Shown here: in pieces, positions 17,039 to 28,341 of the stretch
Numbering within the stretch: position 1 is the stretch's first letter
Layout of the letters: every line of letters begins with the position of its first letter
Origin: Bacteroidota bacterium
GTDB lineage: Bacteria > Bacteroidota > Bacteroidia > Bacteroidales > JAAUTT01
Assembly (NCBI GenBank): GCA_030706405.1
Contig: JAUZOO010000007.1
Span: 186,001-250,000, forward strand
DNA: 64,000 nt
Reading direction: 5' to 3'
The notes under the pieces: generated by a model
Seen by the model: the letters and a program-made list of their open reading frames with translations, nothing else
Databases searched by the model: none
What the model was told of the DNA's origin: nothing
Program-made: the position numbers and the translations under genes

Positions 17039-17944
17039 TTATTCCCAAAGCACTGAGGGGTAAACCCCGGCTTCGACTAATTCTTTAATTTTGGACACAA
17101 CCATAGGTTTATCCTCTTTGTAAGTTACTCCAAACCAACGGTCGGTACTGCGCAGTACCTTAACGGTAGCTTGTTTGCTTTTAATTAGGTCGTCAACCAC
17201 AAACGGAAGAAAAAACTCGGCTTTGGGGTTGGTGTAGTTACCTTTAATAAAGGACTGAAATTCTGCGTCAAGTTTTTTGAAGAACAAGGGGGTAAAGCCC
17301 CAAAAATTCATCGACACAATCGACTTGTCGCTGATGTATACCGGCTGTCCGTTTTCATCTTTATAGGCAACGCCTTTTTCGTCGCGCCCAATCTGGGTAC
17401 GTTCGGTAACGCTAATCAGGTCAGAAGCCGCATCCACATCGCACACTCCGCGCGAAACCAATCCATGTTCCGAAAGCGTATTGTCGAGATCAAAGCCTAC
17501 CATTGAAAAGTCTGCCTGGTTGTTGTCGAGTTGCGAAAGGTAATCGGCGATTTTCTTATAAGCATCGGAACCATAATAGTCGTCGGCATTGATAACAGCA
17601 AAAGGTTCGTTAACTTTTGATGCTGCAACCATAACAGCATGTCCCGTACCCCATGGTTTTACACGTTCGGCAGGAACCTGAATTCCGGCGGGAACCATGT
17701 CGAGTTCCTGGAATACGTATTCAACTTCAATGTATTTACGGAGTTTATTGATGAAAATTTCTTTAAAATCGTTTTCGATATCCCGACGAATTACGAAAAC
17801 CACTTTACCAAATCCGGCACGAATGGCGTCAAAAACTGAGTATTCGAGGATGGTTTCGCCGGAAGGACCTACCGGATCGACCTGTTTTAGGCTACCGTAA
17901 CGGCTCCCCATGCCGGCAGCTAAAATTACAAGTGTTGGTTTCAT
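17039..17944 (-). CDS. Sugar-phosphate nucleotidyltransferase family protein
   Basis: A 301-aa GT-A-fold nucleotidyltransferase. The signature LAAGMGSRYGSLKQVDPVGP at the N terminus and INADDYYG near residue 110 (metal-binding Asp) are diagnostic. Family members transfer NMP onto sugar 1-phosphates. The substrate is unclear; no sugar kinase or nucleotide-sugar pathway gene adjoins it here. Length is normal for the Bacteroidota group. Confidence 0.8.
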   Translation of the reverse strand: MKPTLVILAAGMGSRYGSLKQVDPVGPSGETILEYSVFDAIRAGFGKVVFVIRRDIENDFKEIFINKLRKYIEVEYVFQELDMVPAGIQVPAERVKPWGTGHAVMVAASKVNEPFAVINADDYYGSDAYKKIADYLSQLDNNQADFSMVGFDLDNTLSEHGLVSRGVCDVDAASDLISVTERTQIGRDEKGVAYKDENGQPVYISDKSIVSMNFWGFTPLFFKKLDAEFQSFIKGNYTNPKAEFFLPFVVDDLIKSKQATVKVLRSTDRWFGVTYKEDKPMVVSKIKELVEAGVYPSVLWE

Positions 17945-18491
17945 TATCTGTTGATTATTTGGTTAATGATTTGATAGCGTATTTATACTTGTGTTTATTG
18001 TTGATTTTCAAAATGTTTAGCACGAAAATACTTCATTTGAAATAATTGACGAAGATATAAATAATGTCGATTGTCTGAATATTATCCGTTTAAAACAAGG
18101 CAAAAGCGCGTTGTTAACGGTTGGCAAATGATTCCTTCGGGGCACAAAATCGGTCTTAATGAGAATGGCTAATTTTCGTATTAATATCCAACTTTAACTT
18201 AAAATAATATTTTTTGTCGTTGAAATTTGGGTAAAGGTTAAATAATTGACGAAAGATTAGAAGTGCAACTAATTGTCTGTCAGATAAAGTGAAAACTAAG
18301 ATGTGGCCGGGTGCGCAAACAGTGAATTGATTTATGGGGGTAATGGCAAATATATCAAGTTGTTATTGTGTTGTTAATAATAAATATAAATAACACTTCA
18401 GGCTCCCCAATTAATTTTGTTTATTACATCAGAACTTCTAATTTAGGCGACGAGTTTTACATTTACTTTTAACTATAAATTTAATTATCAC
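17945..18491. other. Long intergenic region upstream of hppA
   Basis: A 547-bp AT-rich gap between the divergent nucleotidyltransferase and hppA genes. It contains a 14-bp direct repeat AAATAATTGACGAA at 18040-18053 and 18240-18253, exactly 200 bp apart, and the hppA -7 element near its right end. I see no ORF or strong hairpin. A long leader or regulatory RNA cannot be excluded. Confidence 0.5.
18412..18419 (+). promoter_or_regulatory. -7 element upstream of hppA
   Basis: TAATTTTG is an exact TAnnTTTG match 72 bp upstream of the hppA ATG, giving a leader of about 66 nt. The expected -33 TTTG is not evident. Confidence 0.45.
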
Positions 18492-20930
18492 ATGAAGAAA
18501 AAGCTATTAATAAGTTCGTTGATAGCTTTGCTTGCCCCTACATTCTCTTATGCAAGCGAAGCTGATTTGAAGGTGCCAGATGCTATTAAAAGCGAGGGTA
18601 TTTTGTATTGGGGATTTTTGGTATGTGCTTTAGGTTTGCTATTTGGACTTTACCAATTTATGAAAGTGAAGAAATTGCCTGCCCATAAGGCAATGCTCGA
18701 TGTTTCTGATGTAATTTATAAAACTTGTGGTGCTTACCTTAAACAACAAGGTAAATTTATTGCTATCCTTTTTATTTTTATTGGTGCAGCCGTGGCTGGT
18801 TATTTTGGCTTTTTGGCCAAAGGTCATGATGGACAATCTCTTTTTGGAATTGGAGGCGTGTTGCTAATCTTAACATGGACTGTAGTAGGTATCTTAGGAT
18901 CGTACTCTGTTGCTGCATTTGGTATTCGTATGAATACGTTAGCCAACTCTCGTATGGCTTTTGCTTCGCTGGAAAAGAAACCTCTTAAACTTCTTAATAT
19001 TCCGTTAACTGCGGGGATGAGTATTGGTGTTATGCTTGTTTGTATCGAGCTTATCATGATGCTTATCATTTTATTATTAATGCCTGGTAATTTAGCCGGT
19101 GCTTGTTTTATTGGTTTTGCTATTGGTGAATCTCTTGGAGCTTCGGCCCTTCGTATTGCCGGTGGTATTTTTACCAAAATTGCTGATATTGGTTCTGACT
19201 TAATGAAGGTTGTGTTCAAAATTGGAGAAGACGATCCTCGTAACCCTGGTGTTATTGCCGACTGTACTGGTGACAATGCTGGTGATAGCGTAGGGCCTAC
19301 TGCCGATGGTTTTGAAACTTATGGTGTAACCGGGGTTGCCCTTGTTTCTTTTATCCTTTTAGCTGTTGGAATTACAGGCAATATCGATCTTACTGCAGTT
19401 TTACAAGTTAAACTTCTGGCGTGGATTTTCTTTATGCGTATTTTGATGGTTATTACCTCTGTGGTAGCTTATTACATTAACGGCGCTATTAGTAAAGCCA
19501 GATATAGTGATGTAGACGATTTAGATTTTGAAAAACCTCTTACCAGTTTGGTTTGGATTACATCAGTTCTTTCTATCCTTGTAACATTTGCTGCAAGTCA
19601 CTTAATGATTCCCGACCTCAATGGCAATACAGATATGTGGTGGATTCTTTCAGCTATTATCAGTTGCGGAACTCTTGGCGGTGCACTTATTCCTGAATTT
19701 ACTAAGATATTTACTTCGCCTAAGTCGGCTCACGTACAGGAAGTTGTAAGTGCAGGCAGAGAAGGTGGAGCATCATTAACTATTCTTTCAGGTTTTGTTG
19801 CCGGTAACTTCTCCGCTTTTTGGATGGGTTTGGTTTTCTTCGCTTTAATGTTTGCTGCTTATTTCATGAGTACCTTTGGCTTACATGAAATCATGGTGTA
19901 TCCTTCCATTTTTGCCTTTGGTTTGGTTGCTTTTGGTTTGTTAGGTATGGGGCCTGTAACGATTGCTGTTGATAGCTATGGACCTGTAACAGATAATGCA
20001 CAGTCTGTTTATGAATTGTCATTAATTGAAGAAGTTCCGAATGTTAGTGCTGAAATTGAAAAAGATTTCGGATTTAAACCTGACTTCGAAAAATCGAAAC
20101 ATTACCTTGAAGCTAACGACGGTGCTGGTAATACCTTTAAAGCTACCGCAAAACCTGTATTAATCGGTACCGCTGTTGTAGGTGCTACCACCATGATTTT
20201 CTCTTTGATCCTTATGATCCAGAAAACATTAGGTGTCGATCCTACTTCAATTTTGAATCTTCTAAACCCATATTCAATTTTGGGGTTCATTCTTGGTGGT
20301 TCGGTGATTTACTGGTTTACAGGAGCGTCTACTCAGGCTGTAACAACCGGGGCTTTCCGTGCTGTTGAATATATCAAGAAGAATATTAACCTTGATCCCA
20401 ATGCTCCTAAAAAGGCCGATCCTAAATCATCTATCGAGGTGGTTAAGATTTGTACCCAATATGCGCAAAAGGGTATGTTTAATATCTTTATTGCAATATT
20501 CTTTTTTGCTTTAGCATTTGCATGTTTATCATCTCCTTCGGGAATTGGAGGCAATAATGCTGTTGCTTTGTTTGTAAGCTATTTGATTGCAATTGCCGTA
20601 ATTGGTTTATTCCAGGCTGTGTTTATGGCAAATGCCGGTGGTTGCTGGGACAATGCTAAAAAAGTAGTAGAAGTTGACCTGCAAATGAAAGGTACGGCTC
20701 TGCACGATGCTACTGTAGTTGGCGATACCGTTGGAGACCCGTTCAAAGATACTTCATCGGTGGCGCTGAACCCAATTATCAAGTTTACAACCCTGTTTGG
20801 ATTATTGGCGATGGAAATTGCCATTTCAGCAGCATTTCGCGATGTTGCGCCATTCTTTGGCGTTGCCTTCCTTGCGATAGCCTTAGTATTTGTATGGCGC
20901 TCATTCTACAAAATGAGGATTGTCAAATAA
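18492..20930 (+). CDS. hppA: Membrane-bound ion-translocating pyrophosphatase
   Basis: An 812-aa integral membrane pump that hydrolyses PPi and moves H+ and/or Na+ out of the cytoplasm. It has about 16 membrane helices plus a signal-like N terminus (MKKKLLISSLIALLAPTFSYA). Catalytic signatures are EDDPRNPGVIADCTGDNAGD near residue 250 and GGCWDNAKK and GDTVGDPFKDTS near the C terminus. The motif that separates K+-dependent from K+-independent enzymes reads GNTFKATAKP; a Lys there is typical of K+-independent forms, but the motif is divergent. It has its own promoter and terminator, so it is monocistronic. Ion specificity is not decided by sequence. Confidence 0.95.
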   Translation: MKKKLLISSLIALLAPTFSYASEADLKVPDAIKSEGILYWGFLVCALGLLFGLYQFMKVKKLPAHKAMLDVSDVIYKTCGAYLKQQGKFIAILFIFIGAAVAGYFGFLAKGHDGQSLFGIGGVLLILTWTVVGILGSYSVAAFGIRMNTLANSRMAFASLEKKPLKLLNIPLTAGMSIGVMLVCIELIMMLIILLLMPGNLAGACFIGFAIGESLGASALRIAGGIFTKIADIGSDLMKVVFKIGEDDPRNPGVIADCTGDNAGDSVGPTADGFETYGVTGVALVSFILLAVGITGNIDLTAVLQVKLLAWIFFMRILMVITSVVAYYINGAISKARYSDVDDLDFEKPLTSLVWITSVLSILVTFAASHLMIPDLNGNTDMWWILSAIISCGTLGGALIPEFTKIFTSPKSAHVQEVVSAGREGGASLTILSGFVAGNFSAFWMGLVFFALMFAAYFMSTFGLHEIMVYPSIFAFGLVAFGLLGMGPVTIAVDSYGPVTDNAQSVYELSLIEEVPNVSAEIEKDFGFKPDFEKSKHYLEANDGAGNTFKATAKPVLIGTAVVGATTMIFSLILMIQKTLGVDPTSILNLLNPYSILGFILGGSVIYWFTGASTQAVTTGAFRAVEYIKKNINLDPNAPKKADPKSSIEVVKICTQYAQKGMFNIFIAIFFFALAFACLSSPSGIGGNNAVALFVSYLIAIAVIGLFQAVFMANAGGCWDNAKKVVEVDLQMKGTALHDATVVGDTVGDPFKDTSSVALNPIIKFTTLFGLLAMEIAISAAFRDVAPFFGVAFLAIALVFVWRSFYKMRIVK

Positions 20931-20950
20931 ATCCATTTTCTTTAACTTTT

Positions 20951-20980
20951 AAAAAAAGCTGTCCTCGGGCAGCTTTTTTT
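20951..20980 (+). terminator. Hairpin terminator of hppA
   Basis: AAAAAAAGCTG and CAGCTTTTTTT form an 11-bp stem with an 8-nt loop and a terminal T-run, 20 bp after the hppA stop. Confidence 0.9.
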
Positions 20981-21010
20981 ATTTTATATCCTAAATAAAC
21001 CTTTGCAATG

Positions 21011-21041
21011 TTGACTTAATATGCTAATTTCAATAAATTTG
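21011..21041 (+). promoter_or_regulatory. Promoter of the histidine kinase gene
   Basis: TTG (21011-21013), a 20-bp spacer and TAAATTTG (21034-21041) fit the Bacteroidota TTTG-N19-TAnnTTTG promoter closely. It lies 45 bp upstream of the ATG at 21087. Confidence 0.55.
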
Positions 21042-21086
21042 TCAGACTTTTTTATTTGAAAGAGAAACATACCGCAATAAACGCCG

Positions 21087-22547
21087 ATGAACTTCAAACT
21101 AATTAAAACTTTAGGCTCGATAGGCTGCTCGGATATGTATCCGGCAGGAGAGAACCGTTATATACAGCTAACCAATTATTGTTGTTTAATTGGAGTTGTA
21201 AGCATCCTTTTATTTAACACAACCCGAATATTCGAAGATTTTCGAATTGCCTTACTCCCGATTGTTATGATTTCCCTTTATATTCCTGTACTTCTGGGTG
21301 GCATTTATCTTAATTCAAAAAAACGTCATCTGGCAGCCAGTGTATTGGCAAACCTTACATTTACCTTAGCTGTATTTACATGTACCGGCATTTACATGGG
21401 GAAATTGCCCGGGGTGCATTTCTATTTTTTGTTGTTTGCGATAGTTCCTGCGGTTACGATTCCATTTAAGAATATTAAGACTATTTTGGTGCTTACTATT
21501 CTCAATCTGTTTTGTTTTGTTTATGTTGAAGATATTAAATCTTCCGAAAGCATTCTTTATTATTTCCCTGCGTCAGTCAATACGGCTTATCGAATTGCTG
21601 CAGTAATCACGAGCTTTTCGACTATCATTTTTATCATGTGGGCAAATCAGTCCATTCTTAACAAGAATGAAAGTAAACTCCAAAAACAATCGGACGATCT
21701 TTTAAAATTAAATGCCGAATTGTTAAAACAAAATGAAATTGTTAAAAAACAAGCTGGAAAAATAGCTGAGCATAATCAACATCTTTATAAATTAAATCAG
21801 GAGCTTTCGGAATTCAACGCCACTCGCGATAAATTTTTTTCTATCATAGCTCACGACTTGAGGCATCCGTTTGGGATTATTCAAGGTTTTTCGGAAATAT
21901 TGATCGAAAAACTCGAAAAAAATTCTTGCACACAAGTCAGCGAATGTGCTCAGCATATTCATAACACCTCCAAACAAACCTGCGAATTGCTTGAAAATCT
22001 TTTGAAATGGGCAAGTTCACAAAATGGTACAATGCCTTTTAACCCGGCAGTAATTGACCTGAAACAAACCATAGATGAAGAAGTAAGTAAGCTGGTCGAT
22101 TTTGCTGGCCAAAAATCAATTGAAATTCAGAACAAATTGGTCGGTTCAATCCATGTTGCAGCCGACAAAAATATGCTCGATACAATACTGCGGAATCTGA
22201 TAACCAACGCCATTAAATTTACTCCTGAAGGTGGTGTGGTTGAGCTTAATGCATTTGAAAATAAGTTGGCAGAGATAAGCGTAAAAAATAGTGGAATCGA
22301 AATAGCTCCTGATGTAAAAGAAAAGCTTTTTAGAACCGACGTAAACATATCATCAATAGGTACCAATCATGAACGCGGCATGGGTTTAGGCCTTGCTTTG
22401 TGCAGAGAATTTGTTGAAAGGCATGGCGGGGAAATATGGGTGGAAAGCGAATTTCATCTTGGCAGTGAGTTTAAATTTACCATACCATTGGCATCCAACG
22501 AGGCCAATAAGCTAATATTTAAAACTGCCGGGGCAGCAGCTGAATAA
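21087..22547 (+). CDS. Orphan membrane sensor histidine kinase
   Basis: A 486-aa kinase with about six membrane helices in residues ~30-190, a coiled-coil linker (~195-245), a HisKA domain with the H-box FFSIIAHDLRHPFGIIQGF near residue 255, and a HATPase domain with N-box LRNLITNAIKF and G2-box GMGLGLALC. The G1 box, usually DxGxG, reads NSGIE here, so the adenine-contacting Asp is replaced. No response regulator adjoins it. The signal is unknown; the multi-helix N domain suggests a membrane-embedded or small-molecule stimulus. Confidence 0.85.
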   Translation: MNFKLIKTLGSIGCSDMYPAGENRYIQLTNYCCLIGVVSILLFNTTRIFEDFRIALLPIVMISLYIPVLLGGIYLNSKKRHLAASVLANLTFTLAVFTCTGIYMGKLPGVHFYFLLFAIVPAVTIPFKNIKTILVLTILNLFCFVYVEDIKSSESILYYFPASVNTAYRIAAVITSFSTIIFIMWANQSILNKNESKLQKQSDDLLKLNAELLKQNEIVKKQAGKIAEHNQHLYKLNQELSEFNATRDKFFSIIAHDLRHPFGIIQGFSEILIEKLEKNSCTQVSECAQHIHNTSKQTCELLENLLKWASSQNGTMPFNPAVIDLKQTIDEEVSKLVDFAGQKSIEIQNKLVGSIHVAADKNMLDTILRNLITNAIKFTPEGGVVELNAFENKLAEISVKNSGIEIAPDVKEKLFRTDVNISSIGTNHERGMGLGLALCREFVERHGGEIWVESEFHLGSEFKFTIPLASNEANKLIFKTAGAAAE

Positions 22548-22582
22548 GGAAATTGATTTTACAATACAACACTTTAAAGTTT

Positions 22583-25794
<3,212 letters not shown>

Positions 25795-25813
25795 CATTAA
25801 GGAAAATATCTGG

Positions 25814-25847
25814 TAGGCGTAGCGTTCATCGTTACGCCTATTTTTTT
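25814..25847 (+). terminator. Hairpin terminator of the GH2 gene
   Basis: TAGGCGTAGCG pairs with CGTTACGCCTA with one mismatch, followed by seven T residues, 19 bp after the GH2 stop. Confidence 0.85.
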
Positions 25848-26316
25848 AATAATTAATGTTCTACCGATTGTTATGAATAATTGGTAATATTTGGATTCGT
25901 AACACGGATAAGTTTGGACTTGCCATTCTTGCCAATAGCCTGTAATACGACCATAATAATTATTTAAAGGCTGTATAGGTCTAGTTTGCTATTAGCCAAG
26001 CTTATAATAAAGCAGAAATCCCATATACGCATTTAAAATAGGACAACTTTGAACGAAATTTTCACTCATTATACCTTGAAAAAGGCTAGTGAACTATGTT
26101 GTAAAACGTGTAATTTAGGGCAAATATTAAACATCAAGACCTTATAATGCAGCAATAATCACAGCTGGTAGCGATTATTGAGGTGTTGTAGCCAATATTA
26201 AAAATCGCTTCGATAAAATTATTACCTGATATTTGTAAAATTAAGTTTTAAAGATTATGTTTGTAACATAAAGGTTACATAAAGATAATTAAGTGTTACA
26301 TTTAAAACTTTAAATA
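25848..26316. other. AT-rich intergenic region before the membrane/XRE pair
   Basis: About 470 bp with no credible ORF. It contains an AATAATC/GATTATT inverted pair near 26155-26180 and ends with the TGTAAC-N6-GTTACA dyad. A short TGTAGCCAAT near 26190 resembles the core of the repeats at 26.97 and 27.25 kb but is too short to call a copy. Confidence 0.4.
26262..26279. promoter_or_regulatory. TGTAAC-N6-GTTACA dyad (candidate operator)
   Basis: Perfect 6-bp arms with a 6-bp spacer lie 38 bp upstream of the membrane-protein ATG. A near -7 element (TACATTTA) follows at 26297-26304. It is a likely binding site for the XRE protein encoded in the same operon (inference from position and symmetry). 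Confidence 0.45.
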
Positions 26317-26754
26317 ATGGAAATTTCCTTAATTGAACAATATGACAAATCAAGGTATAACTTGATTAAATGGCTGACAGTTGGATGGGCTGCATGGTTT
26401 GGTACTTATATTCTAAAAGACCTAATTAATGACAAATTTCTATTTGTGCAAATTTTGATTGGGTTTGTTGGATTAATTGGTTTTATCTTTTTTGTTATAA
26501 ATCTGCAAAAGTATTTAAGATTGGCTTCGAAAATTAAATATAGCAGATTAAACGATGCTTTAAATAATGAATTACATCAAATCTATAAATACAAATCGTT
26601 TTTTTTCGGATTCAAGGTTTTATTGAGTACAATTTGTGTTTTTTTTACAATATCTCTATTTTGTCAAATTTCGGCAAAATTTGTTTGTGAGATTACTTTG
26701 TATTTGGGAGTATTATCATCCTTGATAGCTGGATTAGTATATAATAGAGATTAA
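26317..26754 (+). CDS. Four-helix membrane protein, unknown function
   Basis: A 145-aa protein with hydrophobic segments near residues 20-35, 45-67, 94-116 and 119-140, and charged loops between them. I do not recognise a family. It is directly followed by an XRE regulator (1-bp gap), a pairing seen in many bacteria where a small HTH protein controls a membrane partner. The codon composition is AT-rich compared with the GH2 gene upstream. Confidence 0.7.
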   Translation: MEISLIEQYDKSRYNLIKWLTVGWAAWFGTYILKDLINDKFLFVQILIGFVGLIGFIFFVINLQKYLRLASKIKYSRLNDALNNELHQIYKYKSFFFGFKVLLSTICVFFTISLFCQISAKFVCEITLYLGVLSSLIAGLVYNRD

Positions 26755-26755
26755 T

Positions 26756-26968
26756 ATGATTGTTTGTGAATTGCGGAATCAGATAAAGGTTCAGCGTGCG
26801 ATGAAAAATATAACTCAAGATGAACTTGCTGCAAAGATTGGAGTGACAAGGAAAACCATTAATACAATTGAAAATGGCAAATATGTTCCTTCAACCATTT
26901 TAGCAATTAGAATGGCAAGATTTTTTGAGATTAAGGTTGAAGAATTATTTGAATTGATTGAAAAATAA
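26756..26968 (+). CDS. Minimal XRE-family transcriptional regulator
   Basis: A 70-aa protein that is essentially a single Cro/CI helix-turn-helix: RNQIKVQRAMKNITQDELAA, with recognition helix GVTRKTINTIENGKY, ending in the FEIKVEELFELIEK typical of this small-regulator group. It follows the membrane gene by one base, so the two are co-transcribed, and it probably autoregulates through the dyad at 26262. Confidence 0.88.
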   Translation: MIVCELRNQIKVQRAMKNITQDELAAKIGVTRKTINTIENGKYVPSTILAIRMARFFEIKVEELFELIEK

Positions 26969-26970
26969 AA

Positions 26971-27114
26971 TACTGGCTACAACACGCGGTATAGCCAATA
27001 AGGGTTTCAGTAGTATGCGTAGTTCATCACCCGCATCAGTCTTTCGTCTCGGTTGATAGGAACGTCGCTCCGCAATCCCTTACTGGCCATACCGCCACCG
27101 TTAGCGGTAAATGT
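26971..27114. repeat. Hairpin-forming repeat, copy 1
   Basis: Arms at 26986-27004 and 27077-27095 pair at 17 of 19 positions, the two others being potential G-T pairs in the transcript, around a 72-nt loop. Outer flanks GCTACAAC and GTTAGC add weak complementarity. The fold recalls integron attC sites, but the outer boxes do not fit the canonical consensus and no integrase is in the window. A diverged second copy lies about 285 bp downstream. Confidence 0.6.
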
Positions 27115-27250
27115 ATAACGACGCACTCGGCAGTAAAATATTTTAACAGAATCATTGAAATCATATTTGAGCTTATTATCTCATGGCTTTTACTTTGGAT
27201 TGTTGAAAGAAAACATCTTTACTAACAAAAGCTCACCAAATGTTGACCAA
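27115..27250 (+). other. Spacer between repeats with a membrane-helix-like fragment
   Basis: Between the two repeat copies the plus strand reads ...IIEIIFELIISWLLLWIV... then ends at a TAA near 27222. No ATG or GTG start is in frame upstream, so this is either the tail of a degraded small membrane protein or chance. Confidence 0.25.
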
Positions 27251-27390
27251 CAGAACAACTACCGCGAGCATGCAATATAGCCAATAAGTGTTTCAGTAAT
27301 TTGCAAGCTCAGTGCCCGAAGACAAGTTTGCAACGGCGGCTAGTGATGCATCTCGCAATCCCTTCCTGGCCTTAGCCGTAAACGTTTAAT
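27250..27390. repeat. Hairpin-forming repeat, copy 2 (degenerate)
   Basis: Shares three blocks with copy 1: 27277-27299 (22 of 23 identical to 26990-27012), GCAATCCCTT-C-CTGGCC at 27355-27371 (one change), and AGCCGTAAACGT at 27374-27385 (two changes). Its arms pair less well than those of copy 1. Confidence 0.55.
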
Positions 27391-27445
27391 GGAAATTCAA
27401 TGAAAATTTAGTTATATTTATATAAAACATTACGATATCAGGATT

Positions 27446-28315
27446 ATGGTTTCAAGTATTCAAAAAGAAAAAGCTGAAATGTTCCTGAAATTTCATCATG
27501 ACAAAGAAATTTTGGTTCTGTTAAACTCATGGGACATTGGAAGTTCTAAATTAATAGAAGCTTGTGGCTACAAGGCAATTGCGACAACAAGTATGGGAAT
27601 AGCTGCCTCTTTAGGTTATCCCGACTGTCAGATCATACAATTGTCGGAAATGATTCAGGTTATAACGGGAATCGTAAATGCAGTAAAAGTTCCGGTAACT
27701 GTTGATATTGAAGCCGGATACGGAAGTAATTTGAATGAAATAATTGAGTCGGTTAAGAAGATCATTGCCACAGGAATTGTTGGAATAAACATCGAAGACA
27801 GCATCGATTTAAGTGCGGTGTTAATTGACGAGATGGAATTTTGTGAGAGAATATCGGCTATTCGAGCATTATCAGATTCTCTGGGCTTTCATTTAGTAAT
27901 TAACGCAAGGACTGATTCGTTTTACACTTCGTCAGGTTCCACACGTGAAAAATTATCGGAATCAATAAGGCGTGGCAATAAATACCGGGAAGCAGGGGCC
28001 GACTGCATTTTTGTACAACCTGTGTGGGAAAAAGAAACGATTTCAACACTGGTTAAGGAAATTAATGCGCCAATCAATATTCTTTCAAACCCTGCAATTG
28101 GGGCAGGGTTACCTCCATCTGTTCGTGAACTTCAGGATTTAGGTGTCGCCCGATTAAGCCTTGGCTCAAGCTTGATGAAAGCTACTTTGGCCCTAATTAA
28201 AAAAGTTGCGGACGAACTATCGGAAAAAGGAACTTACACTGTTTTATCAGAAACAATGACACCACGTCCCGAAGCTGCATTGGCCTATAAAATGGCAATA
28301 GGGTTAAATAAATGA
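27446..28315 (+). CDS. Isocitrate lyase/PEP mutase superfamily protein
   Basis: A 289-aa (beta/alpha)8-barrel protein of the isocitrate lyase/phosphoenolpyruvate mutase superfamily, whose members break or form C-C or P-C bonds next to a carboxylate. Metal/substrate motifs are VDIEAGYG (~residue 95), GINIEDS (~112) and INARTDSF (~153). The KKCGH motif of true isocitrate lyases is absent. The family includes oxaloacetate decarboxylase-like and methylisocitrate lyase-like enzymes; I cannot pick one. First gene of a three-gene run with gaps of 26 and 15 bp. Confidence 0.85.
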   Translation: MVSSIQKEKAEMFLKFHHDKEILVLLNSWDIGSSKLIEACGYKAIATTSMGIAASLGYPDCQIIQLSEMIQVITGIVNAVKVPVTVDIEAGYGSNLNEIIESVKKIIATGIVGINIEDSIDLSAVLIDEMEFCERISAIRALSDSLGFHLVINARTDSFYTSSGSTREKLSESIRRGNKYREAGADCIFVQPVWEKETISTLVKEINAPINILSNPAIGAGLPPSVRELQDLGVARLSLGSSLMKATLALIKKVADELSEKGTYTVLSETMTPRPEAALAYKMAIGLNK

Positions 28316-28341
28316 CGAACAGTATAACACTGTAATAAATA

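Noticed and set aside
26971-27390. Calling the repeats true integron attC sites
   Set aside because: The outer boxes do not fit RYYYAAC/GTTRRRY, and there is no integron integrase in the window. Only the fold is similar, so I report them as repeats.
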